The notes beneath the pieces were generated by a model that was not told the origin of the DNA, searched no databases, and worked only from the letters and a program-made list of their open reading frames with translations. Shown one piece after another: positions 37,738 to 45,769 of a stretch of DNA of 64,000 bases (position 1 is the first letter of the stretch; each line of letters opens with the position of its first letter). Source of the DNA: a virus; the IMG/VR virus record IMGVR_UViG_3300042542_005394, positions 1 through 64,000 of that record, one strand, 5' to 3'. The position numbers and the translations under genes were made by a program.

Positions 37738-38433
37738 TTATTTCCATTTATTATCATAGCCTATTAAATCTTGAGGTATATTTGACATATTTTGTTGATA
37801 CGATGTCAATTGCTGAATTACCTTAACAGCTTCCTCATGACTTATATTATAGACATTGGTTTCTTTTATGTCAAGCGATTTTATTAAAGAAACAGCATTA
37901 ATATTTAATCTTTGAGCAATTACATCAATAAAATTAATTTGATTTATACTAATCTTTGACACAGAATCGGCGTCAGGATGATCCTCGATATTTGCAGCCA
38001 GCTCCTCTGCCGCGACTACTTTGCGAAGTCTTAAAGCTCTTCTTAAAGCCCGACCTTCTGCTCTAGTTTCAGCCACAGCCACCGGGTAGTTACGATATAT
38101 CTTATCACAATTACCCCAAAAAACATCAGCAGCACCACTAACTGTCACAGCAATATCTGTTTGATTAACAAGATATACCAGAGTATGAACAACAGTGGCT
38201 CTTTTTTCATTTTCTGGAGATGGTGATTGGACAACATCACTAGTAGACTGGATCATTCTACAGTTAAGAGCCTTTTCTAGTACTCGACGCAAGCCATCTG
38301 TAGTAGGATTTCCAGATATTTTTTCATCATCGCCCAACATACTCAAAACATGATCAGTCCATCCTGGATCATTAGGAGTTACAGGTTTCTGTTCTTCTGT
38401 TTCTGCGACCGTCTCTTTCTTTTCCTTGACCAT
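37738..38433 (-). CDS. Putative single-strand annealing protein (Rad52/ERF-like)
   Basis: 231 residues from the ATG at 38433, chosen because GAGG lies 9 bases upstream; the TTG at 38448 has no such site. The core reads TTDGLRRVLEKAL, RATVVHTLVYLV, VSGAADVFWGNC and VAVAETRAEGRALRRAL. The last block resembles the conserved AExxAxGRALxxAL helix of the Rad52/ERF superfamily, whose phage members anneal complementary single strands. It sits between a PD-(D/E)XK-type nuclease gene (1-base gap) and a zinc ribbon, the usual surroundings of phage recombinases. The phage also has RecA and SSB, so it would have two recombination routes. Family assignment comes from motif recall only. Confidence 0.55.
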   Translation of the reverse strand: MVKEKKETVAETEEQKPVTPNDPGWTDHVLSMLGDDEKISGNPTTDGLRRVLEKALNCRMIQSTSDVVQSPSPENEKRATVVHTLVYLVNQTDIAVTVSGAADVFWGNCDKIYRNYPVAVAETRAEGRALRRALRLRKVVAAEELAANIEDHPDADSVSKISINQINFIDVIAQRLNINAVSLIKSLDIKETNVYNISHEEAVKVIQQLTSYQQNMSNIPQDLIGYDNKWK

Positions 38434-38434
38434 T

Positions 38435-39226
38435 TCAGTTGTCCTCAATTTCTATAAGTGAAGTACTTTTAAAAGTTTGATTGGTAATAATGTCTAATAG
38501 TTGTTGATAAATTATATTTGCTCGTGCCATTGAGAAATCTTTGGTTTGTTTTACTCTAATTAGACTCAAGCCTTTTCCTGTGAGTAATCCATTTTTTTTC
38601 TCGTCGTATCTTTTGTTTCTTTCTAAAGCATCTTCTCCCCAAATTGGAGAGAAGTGAGACGGCCCGTCAACTTCTATAGCTAGATTCATTGTAGGCAGAA
38701 ACAGGTCTATTTGCAACTTGGTATTTGATAACATTTGCTCCTTATGGAAGTCAATTTTATACCCTTCTTGCAGTAGTCTGTCTAGTAGGTATTTCTCTAG
38801 CTTGGATCCTGTTTTACTACTTAATCTCGCTGCTTCATTCGCTAATTTAAGAATATCTGCTTTTGTTTGATCATCCATGGTTTCCCAATTTGCTCTACTC
38901 TTATCCTGTCTTGCTCTAAGTTCTTCATCAGATAGAGAATCCCATGATCTCATCACTCCTTTGCCAATCTTCGCTTTGGTGGTTAGCGATCTTTCTTGTC
39001 CTTTTGTTGGGTGTTTATGCTTTCCTGTTTTCAAAGCATTTTTTTGAGCTTGACTTTTATCTCTAATTTTTATATTAAATTTTTTAGCGTCTCGTCTAAG
39101 TTTGTTAGCATAGGTATTATATTGAATTGCTATATCATGAAAGCTTAGTTTGTTTTTTAGGTATAAATCATTTAGTAGCTGTTTTCTTTGAGCTTCGTTT
39201 AAATTTTCATAATTTATTGACGACAT
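38435..39226 (-). CDS. PD-(D/E)XK (DUF559/VSR-like) nuclease with helical N-terminal region
   Basis: 263 residues. The ATG at 39226 is chosen because AGGA lies 8 bases upstream; an earlier in-frame ATG at 39244 has none. The C-terminal half contains SKLEKYLLDRL, then LQIDLFLPTMNLAIEVDGPSH and a Lys-rich stretch before LSLIRVK: the E ... D-x(n)-E-V-D-G-x-x-H layout of DUF559/VSR-type endonucleases. The N-terminal half is helical and basic, with segments reminiscent of homing-endonuclease DNA-binding repeats (MRSWDSLSDEELRARQ, NWETMDDQTKADI). It could be a free-standing homing endonuclease or a repair/recombination nuclease; its place before the annealing protein favours the latter slightly. 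Confidence 0.6.
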   Translation of the reverse strand: MSSINYENLNEAQRKQLLNDLYLKNKLSFHDIAIQYNTYANKLRRDAKKFNIKIRDKSQAQKNALKTGKHKHPTKGQERSLTTKAKIGKGVMRSWDSLSDEELRARQDKSRANWETMDDQTKADILKLANEAARLSSKTGSKLEKYLLDRLLQEGYKIDFHKEQMLSNTKLQIDLFLPTMNLAIEVDGPSHFSPIWGEDALERNKRYDEKKNGLLTGKGLSLIRVKQTKDFSMARANIIYQQLLDIITNQTFKSTSLIEIEDN

Positions 39227-39674
39227 TACCGATTTCCTCTCCATTAAGAGTTTTCAATAGATGTAAAGGTTTTTTCCAACAAATTTCACATAGCTGATGA
39301 GTGTTTTCATTATCCGTAATTAACTCTATATTATCTTTCATATAAATATTTTCCCAAAAACCATATGGCAAAGATGTGTCATTTGACCACTCTGGTTCCG
39401 ATAGTAACAGTATTTGTTTTTTTGGCGACGGAAATGTTTGAGTTAGCATAGCGCTTTTAGTATCAAAAACGAATAGCATACCATCAAAATACTTTGCTTG
39501 CTGTATATGTAGCGTATAATACTTTTTATTGTTATCAATTCTAGCAAATTGATTATTAAACAGTACTATATTATAGTAGGGTCTAGCTCTGCATAGATCG
39601 TTAATACTAGACAGTATAGCGTCTTGTTTCTCGTTATTTACTACTACGTCTAAAAGATAAAAACCTATATCCAT
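39207..39674 (-). CDS. Hypothetical protein of the sugar-transfer cluster
   Basis: 155 residues, no family recognised. It has alternating beta and helical segments with a hydrophobic N terminus (MDIGFYLLDVVV) and a final segment CEICWKKPLHLLKTLNGEE. A TAGGA ribosome binding site lies 8 bases before the ATG. It is the last gene of a run of seven mostly overlapping genes with glycosyltransferase or nucleotidyltransferase features, so a part in the same pathway is possible but only by association. Confidence 0.5.
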   Translation of the reverse strand: MDIGFYLLDVVVNNEKQDAILSSINDLCRARPYYNIVLFNNQFARIDNNKKYYTLHIQQAKYFDGMLFVFDTKSAMLTQTFPSPKKQILLLSEPEWSNDTSLPYGFWENIYMKDNIELITDNENTHQLCEICWKKPLHLLKTLNGEEIGNVVNKL

Positions 39675-39683
39675 TATATTTTC

Positions 39684-40451
39684 CTATAAAATTGGTAAAA
39701 GTGCTGTTTGTATAAAATTAGAGTATGATTTACTATTAGCTTCTTCTATTGTTTTTTTACATATATTGTTATCTATAATGTTTTGGATATCTCCAGACGT
39801 TGATAGATTATCTATACCGCACGCTGTGGCTTCCAAATAAAACTTATTATCTATATCTATTAGTGCTCTATAAGTATTTAGTATTTTGCAGGAATCTTCG
39901 GGAGTTAAGAGTCCTAAATTTTGACTATGCTTAAAAGAAATAGAATTGAATAGACATAGAGGTGCTACAGAGTTGGGGTACAAAACCTTGTCCAGAAGAT
40001 CATGATTTTTTTGATCATCTGATGATAAATATACAGCAATTTTATTGTTTCTTGGTTTTTCTAAATTTTTATATATTTCATTATCATATAGATTATCGTA
40101 CGATATAAATTTTTCTGGTTTTTTTTCGGGATACCATTCTTTTTTAGAAACTACCACAGTATTCGTAAAATTCCAGAAGTCTATAATTTTTTCATTTACT
40201 ACTAAGTTATTGGTAAAAAGAATAATTTTAACGGTTTTGTGAAATTCTGTTATATAGTCATGAAATTCTTGAGTATATTCATTAGACGGCAGTAATACTA
40301 ATTCTGGTTTTATTTTGTGATTAGTATCAAATAATACATCATGTAAAGCATTACCTATTAGCTGGTAGTCACTTGATGCATTTTTTACCAGCGCTCTTAC
40401 AAAAGATCGGTATTCGTTTTCGTTAGATAAATGGATTAATATTTTTTTCAT
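39684..40451 (-). CDS. Putative GT-B glycosyltransferase-like protein
   Basis: 255 residues. Alternating hydrophobic strands and helices with VKIILFTNNLVV, IAVYLSSDDQ and a late acidic/Cys segment KFYLEATACGIDN, which resembles the ExACG-like nucleotide-sugar binding segment of GT-B enzymes. Shorter than usual GT-B enzymes (about 350-400), so it may be degenerate or a partial relative. Start overlaps the preceding stop by 4 bases. Confidence is low for enzyme activity, higher for being a real gene. Confidence 0.45.
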   Translation of the reverse strand: MKKILIHLSNENEYRSFVRALVKNASSDYQLIGNALHDVLFDTNHKIKPELVLLPSNEYTQEFHDYITEFHKTVKIILFTNNLVVNEKIIDFWNFTNTVVVSKKEWYPEKKPEKFISYDNLYDNEIYKNLEKPRNNKIAVYLSSDDQKNHDLLDKVLYPNSVAPLCLFNSISFKHSQNLGLLTPEDSCKILNTYRALIDIDNKFYLEATACGIDNLSTSGDIQNIIDNNICKKTIEEANSKSYSNFIQTALLPIL

Positions 40452-41149
40452 ATTTTTTCTTTAATTTTGTACTTGTCCTTGATGCCTGCAATCATTATAA
40501 ATGAGTCGTTAGGTATAACAAAGTTGTGGTATTTTATCATATTGGAACTTACAGATTTGTTTATTACTTCAAATAGAAACATATTATCATAAAAAGTATT
40601 AGTAGAAGCCTTTAGTTTCTCCACATCTTTTTTGCATAAATAGACCGAATTACACCAAGCTAAAGATCCGACATCATAGAATATGTAATCTAGCTGGTCC
40701 TGAGCATCCATCACAGAGCCTATATATTTGTTCTTGGTGTCATGTTTTTTAGTTTTTCGATTCAGTATCCATGAATTTTTAAAAGGAGGACAGGGCAAGT
40801 TTTCAACATCTTTTAGAACAACTCCGTGATCCATTATAAATAAGCCATCATATTTATTAGAATCGAAATTTGCTAATATTAGCTTAATGGCATATCCATG
40901 ATTAGCATTTTCGAACTTGTCGTTATATATTTTACCTATATTCTTAGACAGTTTTTTGTATAATTTTTCAGTACCAAATCCTGAAACGATAGTGATAGCG
41001 GGTTTAGAGAATACTCTATTTACGCATTCTATTTGATGCAATATCAGTTCCTTAGAGTGGTCATTATTTTTTAAAAGCCCCAAAGGACCATAGGACTTCA
41101 TGCCTTTTGTAATTTCATAAGACAGTATAAAACATTGAATGTTTTTCAT
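40448..41149 (-). CDS. Putative sugar nucleotidyltransferase-like GT-A protein
   Basis: 233 residues. N terminus MKNIQCFILSYE followed by GPLGLLKNNDHSKELILHQI, then ITIVSGFGTEKLYKKL, YNDKFENANHGYAIKLIL and GLFIMDHGVVLKD. This order matches nucleotidyltransferases of the GT-A fold, which load a sugar onto a nucleotide: a substrate-selection loop, a V-x-G-F-G-type strand, an NxxYExxNxG-like segment and an Asp-bearing metal site. The usual GxGxRL loop at the N terminus is not obvious, so activity is uncertain. It is coupled by 4-base overlaps on both sides. Confidence 0.5.
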   Translation of the reverse strand: MKNIQCFILSYEITKGMKSYGPLGLLKNNDHSKELILHQIECVNRVFSKPAITIVSGFGTEKLYKKLSKNIGKIYNDKFENANHGYAIKLILANFDSNKYDGLFIMDHGVVLKDVENLPCPPFKNSWILNRKTKKHDTKNKYIGSVMDAQDQLDYIFYDVGSLAWCNSVYLCKKDVEKLKASTNTFYDNMFLFEVINKSVSSNMIKYHNFVIPNDSFIMIAGIKDKYKIKEKI

Positions 41150-41562
41150 TTATTCTTTTCGATTACTGCAACAAGATTCAGATCTTCATTAACTAGTTTT
41201 ATTAATTTAAAATCGCTCATAGAAGATATTAAACCCATAAAATCTGATTCTGTCCAAAAGGAGTTTAAATTTTTGATAATATCAGCAAACTTATCTCCAT
41301 CTATGTAACTAGCTTTAACTCTATTGGCCAATAATACAAGATTCAAAAATCTAACAGTCAACTGTGCTCCAGGAGTCAGCTTTTTGAGACATTCGACCAA
41401 AATACCATTTCTGTCTTTCGGATCAAGTTTGTCTATAGTTGTAAAAATTATAGATTCAACATATCCATTAGTGATAGAGGATAATTGTTTGTAATTAATA
41501 TTATTGTATCCAGCAATTTCGTCTGTCGATTGGTCAATAGTTATATTTACTTGCCCTATCAT
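41146..41562 (-). CDS. Short methyltransferase-like protein
   Basis: 138 residues. The block LDPKDRNGILVECLKKLTPG is typical of the middle of class I SAM-dependent methyltransferases (DxxxR ... LKPGG), followed by strand and helix segments as in their C-terminal half. The N-terminal GxGxG SAM-binding loop is missing, so it is either a degenerate enzyme or a partner subunit. Start and stop overlap its neighbours by 4 bases inside the glycosyltransferase cluster. Confidence 0.45.
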   Translation of the reverse strand: MIGQVNITIDQSTDEIAGYNNINYKQLSSITNGYVESIIFTTIDKLDPKDRNGILVECLKKLTPGAQLTVRFLNLVLLANRVKASYIDGDKFADIIKNLNSFWTESDFMGLISSMSDFKLIKLVNEDLNLVAVIEKNK

Positions 41563-42476
41563 ATAATAAACGCCTCCTGATTGATTGTGTTAATGCTATT
41601 TTTTAAAGATTCGCTAAATGAATTAAAATCAAACATTTCATGCACAGCGACTGAATTATCTTCAATAGTGTCTGTGTCTTTAATGATAGATCCGATGGCA
41701 TCAATAACCTCAGATGGAGAATTTATAAGGTATAGACCAGGAACATCGCCATAATCATTGGCCAGCATCTCTGTTTTTAAGCCGATGGCTTTGCATCCAG
41801 AAGCTATAGAACACAAAAGATTTACCACGTTGTGATCTGCAAAATCGATACATATTTTGTACTGATTACAGATACTATTTAATTGATCGACACTCATTTT
41901 ATTAGAGTCCAATGTGTCACACTCATAGCCTCTGGACTTCATAGCTCTTAATAGTTGAGAGTTATGTACTGCTTTATCGAAATTTAATATTAGCACATCT
42001 TTTGGTCTCTCTAGTCCTAGATTGTTGAATGCTTTTGGAATTCCATATTTAATAACCTCATATCTCTGATTTATGCCCCAAGATTTTCTTGCGTTTTCAC
42101 TAAAAAAAATTTTGATTTCTTTTGATAGATTGTTATTTAATATAGAAGCATCTTCTTTTTTAATAAAGTGTGGCCTATATGAGTGTGTAAAAATTATACT
42201 ATTTATGTGAAATTTTTTAAGGTTTGAAGTTGAATAACCTATAATATTATTAGTGATAGACAGATTGTAGTTATACAGACTTAGGTGGGACTGAGGGAGA
42301 TCTATTACGTTAGGTATGCTATAATTGGTTTTGTTGTCACCAAATATGTAATAGTTATTATCGATAAGTTGAAATACAGTATGATCAAATAAATTATTTT
42401 GAGGATAAAATACTATATTTTTTTTATTAGACGATAATTTCTGCAATACGTTACCAGTAATAAAGCTCAAGTACAT
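41559..42476 (-). CDS. Putative GT-B glycosyltransferase-like protein
   Basis: 305 residues, GT-B-like layout: a strand-helix N-terminal half with RPHFIKKEDA, a central segment RYEVIKYGIPKAFNNLG and a C-terminal Rossmann-like half (DVLILNFDKAVHN, CIDFADHNVVNLLCSIASGC). The last resembles the nucleotide-sugar binding helix but the classic E-x7-E is not clear. It overlaps the upstream GT4 gene by 10 bases. Probably part of the same glycan pathway, possibly inactive. Confidence 0.5.
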   Translation of the reverse strand: MYLSFITGNVLQKLSSNKKNIVFYPQNNLFDHTVFQLIDNNYYIFGDNKTNYSIPNVIDLPQSHLSLYNYNLSITNNIIGYSTSNLKKFHINSIIFTHSYRPHFIKKEDASILNNNLSKEIKIFFSENARKSWGINQRYEVIKYGIPKAFNNLGLERPKDVLILNFDKAVHNSQLLRAMKSRGYECDTLDSNKMSVDQLNSICNQYKICIDFADHNVVNLLCSIASGCKAIGLKTEMLANDYGDVPGLYLINSPSEVIDAIGSIIKDTDTIEDNSVAVHEMFDFNSFSESLKNSINTINQEAFII

Positions 42477-43591
42477 AGTTTTTTCCCTATATTTTCGTAA
42501 CTGAAACGATCCATACTATTTCTTCCTATCTCTCTTTTATTTTCTAAATCTTTTTTGTTTTCCTTATACAGCTTGTATACATTTTGCATTTTAGATATTA
42601 GATCATATATATCAATCCTATACCAATATTCATTAGATGTGTATATATCAAAATCTTTAGATAATGGCCTATTATCTATAAAAACTGGTGTCCTATGACT
42701 TTTAACAATAAAACCATTTTCATTGTTTATATAGTCTATCATACCAGTATTATCTGTTACTATGGGAGTTTTCCCCAAACATAAAGCTTCAGCTGCTGGT
42801 CTACAGAAGGCTTCTCCAAAAGAAGGAGCTATTAAGCAATCACACGCGTTATGAAGTCCTATTATGTCCTGATCAGATAATCTTTCTGGTATAATAATTT
42901 CTTTTCTATATCTTTGACTTACTGAAAGTTTTTTCTTGATTGTTTCTAAGTCGTTTTCTATTGTTTTATAGCTTTCGTGCGGAGACATGCCAGAGATAGA
43001 GGTTTTAATAATTAGAGATACTGGTTGGTTAATATCAAAGGCTAAATTAAAAGCTAAAATTAAATCTTGTAAATTTTTACGTTCTACATATTCTCCAATA
43101 AAATAAAACTTAAATGTTCTATTAATTATTTCGCTAAACCCTATTTTATGACTACTGTACTTTTTTAATAGTTCTGTATCTAATGGTTGAGATATGCTGT
43201 GAATAGGTTTATTAACACCTGATTTTAGTAAGCTTTTCTTTTCTTGATTACTAGGTACCCAAATCTCATCCATTCTGTTCATGTTGGCTATACATTCAGA
43301 ATTAGACAAATTATTTGTCTCTAGCTCTGTTAATCCAATGTTCTTTTTATATCTGCCATCATAAAAAAAACAATGAGGCAAAGTCTTTTGTATTACGATA
43401 TCGTATGTATCATATTTTGTATTCTCATATTTTACTAGATCCGGCTCTAGTTCATCATTAGATGCTGAAGCTAAAAATACTGGTCTGATAGTTAAGTTGG
43501 GACATTTAGTCGCGACTGCTCTAATATAGCTTTTAGTCGCCATACCCCAACCATCATTTTGTCTATATGGACCTACAAATAGTACATTCAT
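42467..43591 (-). CDS. GT4-family glycosyltransferase
   Basis: 374 residues, a normal length for GT-B enzymes. N-terminal MNVLFVGPYRQNDGWGMATKSY is the acceptor-side Rossmann start with a Gly loop; TFKFYFIGEYVERKNLQDLI opens the donor domain; and APSFGEAFCRPAAEALCLGK carries the E-x7-E signature that binds the nucleotide-sugar donor in GT4. It should transfer a sugar with retention of configuration; donor and acceptor cannot be read. Its ATG overlaps the stop of the 555-residue glycosyltransferase by 4 bases. Confidence 0.8.
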   Translation of the reverse strand: MNVLFVGPYRQNDGWGMATKSYIRAVATKCPNLTIRPVFLASASNDELEPDLVKYENTKYDTYDIVIQKTLPHCFFYDGRYKKNIGLTELETNNLSNSECIANMNRMDEIWVPSNQEKKSLLKSGVNKPIHSISQPLDTELLKKYSSHKIGFSEIINRTFKFYFIGEYVERKNLQDLILAFNLAFDINQPVSLIIKTSISGMSPHESYKTIENDLETIKKKLSVSQRYRKEIIIPERLSDQDIIGLHNACDCLIAPSFGEAFCRPAAEALCLGKTPIVTDNTGMIDYINNENGFIVKSHRTPVFIDNRPLSKDFDIYTSNEYWYRIDIYDLISKMQNVYKLYKENKKDLENKREIGRNSMDRFSYENIGKKLCT

Positions 43592-45255
43592 TGTAATCTG
43601 GCTTTCATGTTCGCGTATTCTATAAAGTCTTCATTTTTTAGACCGCTATCAGCTTCTTTAGCTTTTTGAGCTATATTATTATTTGATATCATATTATTAA
43701 GAACATCTAAAGTTTTAGATATTCCATATGGTTCAGTATTCATACCATTTAGAGTAAAGCCATAATCTAAATCTCTCATCATATTCAATAAAACCATAGA
43801 CGAAGCTATTTGATGGTTCGGCATATGTTTTGATACTACGCTCATTAGAGCATCATGATAACTCGTTGCATTTTCAGGAATATTATCTATCTTAGATAAG
43901 GTTGTGAGACTCTCTTCCCATTTGCCCTGCAATCCTTTTAATTGAACACTATCAAAATACTTTTCCCATTTACTAGCAATTAAGTCCCAGTTATAATATT
44001 GTTCTGTTAACTTTCTAGTTTCATGTCGTTTTTGATTTTTCAGTATTTTGGGCATGTTTATATAATTATATAGTATTTCTACTAAATGATCATTATCTGG
44101 ATAAACTCTTATTGCCTTGGTTTCTAGTTCTTTGAATGCTTGGTTAATTTTTACTGGATAGCCATTCAGCTTATTAACAACGTCACTCATGGCGCTGTAA
44201 TCTACAGAAGCTATAGGAATACCACATGCAGCAGCTTCTACCTGAGGCATACCAAAACCCTCACAGATAGCATATTGTACATATATATCAAAAGTATTCA
44301 TAATAGCAGATAAAATCTGAGTACTAACACCAGAACTAACATTAGGCATACTCATTGACTTTTGTCCACATCTCGGACAAAATGCCACAGGATGTTGGTA
44401 TAGAGACGTACCGAAATGAGCACAATTTTTACAACTGTAGGTGAATAGAACTCTATTACCAATCTTATATTCTTTTAGTAGCTGAGGAATATCCCAACCA
44501 GCATCGGGATAGCTGGTGTGAAGATAAAGATACGTTTTTTCGCCAATGGGATTGTTTTCTTTTTCTAGTTTATCTAGCAGCTGTTTTAATGAAGCGAAAA
44601 GTTCTGGCATTAACTTTCTTTTTTGGTTTCTCATTACAGACCCAATAACAAAAGCTGACGGGTCTATACCTAAAGAATTTCTTAGTTCATCTCTATTAGA
44701 GATAATATTGAATGTTTTTAGATCTACTCCGGGAGATGTTGTGTCGATATAGTTTATCTTATTGTTACTTTGTTGAGATAGCGTGTCTCTACCGAAATCA
44801 GAATATGTGAATACGGCATCTGCATGTAAAAAAGTATCAATCCACTCTTCTTGTTGTGGAGCAGAGTCTACAGTCGGCATCAATACCCAGTGATAAAATG
44901 GTCTTAGTGGAGAAAATTGTTGATAAGAATTCATCCAGTAGTCACGAACATCAAAAACTATATCTGGACGAAAATCTAGCAAAACTCTCTCAAAACGCCA
45001 TCGACCAAACTGGTTTTCCATAGAACTACTGTATTCTCTATGTCGCGGATCTTTATCGTCTACCGCGTTGGCGTAATATCTCCATCTGATGTCTGTATCT
45101 TTTGGATCATTAACTTTACCATATGAGGCAAATTCCGCTATTTCATATTTGCCAGTATCATGAAGTCTTTTGAGTATTTCCTTCGCATAAGTACCAAATC
45201 CGGAACTCAAAAAGCTAGCTTCCGAACACATGAGAATCTTTAGTTTTTTATTCAT
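43588..45255 (-). CDS. Large GT4-type glycosyltransferase with inserted zinc ribbon
   Basis: 555 residues. GT-B fold: ILMCSEASFLSSGFGTYAKE at the N terminus, SAFVIGSVMRNQKRKLMPEL opening the donor domain, and YAICEGFGMPQVEAAACGIP with the donor-binding E-x7-E. Between the donor-domain segments sits a C4 zinc ribbon, CKNCAHFG ... FCPRCG (about residues 276-299), an insertion not found in standard GT4 enzymes. A helical extension of about 120 residues follows the catalytic core. It is the first gene after ssb, with a hairpin (45271-45287) in its leader and no clear ribosome binding site. Acceptor unknown: phage DNA, virion or host surface are all possible. Confidence 0.75.
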   Translation of the reverse strand: MNKKLKILMCSEASFLSSGFGTYAKEILKRLHDTGKYEIAEFASYGKVNDPKDTDIRWRYYANAVDDKDPRHREYSSSMENQFGRWRFERVLLDFRPDIVFDVRDYWMNSYQQFSPLRPFYHWVLMPTVDSAPQQEEWIDTFLHADAVFTYSDFGRDTLSQQSNNKINYIDTTSPGVDLKTFNIISNRDELRNSLGIDPSAFVIGSVMRNQKRKLMPELFASLKQLLDKLEKENNPIGEKTYLYLHTSYPDAGWDIPQLLKEYKIGNRVLFTYSCKNCAHFGTSLYQHPVAFCPRCGQKSMSMPNVSSGVSTQILSAIMNTFDIYVQYAICEGFGMPQVEAAACGIPIASVDYSAMSDVVNKLNGYPVKINQAFKELETKAIRVYPDNDHLVEILYNYINMPKILKNQKRHETRKLTEQYYNWDLIASKWEKYFDSVQLKGLQGKWEESLTTLSKIDNIPENATSYHDALMSVVSKHMPNHQIASSMVLLNMMRDLDYGFTLNGMNTEPYGISKTLDVLNNMISNNNIAQKAKEADSGLKNEDFIEYANMKARLQ

Positions 45256-45270
45256 AAGTAAAATGAGAAA

Positions 45271-45287
45271 GGGGGTATTTCACCCCC
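45271..45287 (-). terminator. Hairpin terminator after ssb
   Basis: On the minus strand a perfect 6-bp stem (GGGGGT/ACCCCC) with a 5-base loop is followed by TTTCTCATTTT. It lies 30 bases after the ssb stop and 16 bases before the next start codon, so it fits a rho-independent terminator, possibly leaky. The U-tract is interrupted, which lowers certainty. Confidence 0.65.
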
Positions 45288-45316
45288 ATCTCTCTATTCC
45301 TATTCTTAGGTTATTA

Positions 45317-45694
45317 TTAGAAACTGACCACTTCTTCCTCTGAAGCTTCCTTGTTTTTCCTGTTAGAAAGCTTTGTAATCTTTGAGAAATTGTTTACTCT
45401 GATCTTGAGGCTATTATGCTTTACCCCATCCTTTTCCCAAGAATCATTTCTAAGAGAACCCTCAACTAGAACAAGATCACCCTTCTTAAAAGACTGACTA
45501 ATAATTTCAGCCCCTGTATCCCAAGCCTCGCAAGGAACAAATGTGGTAACCTTATCCTTTTCTCCATTAGCCTTAGTATATTCACGAGAAACAGCAACTG
45601 TAAAATTTACTACTGAAGTCTGCTTACCGTTTGTACTAACAACCCTGAGCTCGGGATCTCTTGCTAAATTACCACGTAAAATATTTAGATTCAT
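45317..45694 (-). CDS. ssb: Single-stranded DNA-binding protein
   Basis: 125 residues. The ATG at 45694 is supported by AAGGAG 6 bases upstream; the in-frame TTG at 45697 is not. It is an OB-fold SSB: MNLNILRGNLARDPELRV, then TVAVSREYT, FVPCEAWDTGAE and GDLVLVEGSLRNDSW follow the bacterial SSB order. The C terminus EEEVVSF is an acidic tip of the kind that recruits replication and repair partners. It has its own sigma70-like promoter inside the end of the polymerase gene and a hairpin terminator behind it, so it can be expressed apart from, and more strongly than, its neighbours. Confidence 0.95.
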   Translation of the reverse strand: MNLNILRGNLARDPELRVVSTNGKQTSVVNFTVAVSREYTKANGEKDKVTTFVPCEAWDTGAEIISQSFKKGDLVLVEGSLRNDSWEKDGVKHNSLKIRVNNFSKITKLSNRKNKEASEEEVVSF

Positions 45695-45740
45695 CAAAAT
45701 CTCCTTTTAAAGAAAATAACCAATTCCAACTGACTGAACT

Positions 45741-45769
45741 ATAATAGACGAACCCCGGAGCAACGTCAA
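45741..45769 (-). promoter_or_regulatory. Sigma70-like promoter for ssb
   Basis: On the minus strand TTGACG (45769-45764) and TATTAT (45746-45741) are separated by exactly 17 bases, each differing from consensus by one base. It overlaps the last codons of the polymerase C-terminal gene and lies 46 bases before the ssb ATG. This is the best promoter I can see in the window. Confidence 0.8.
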
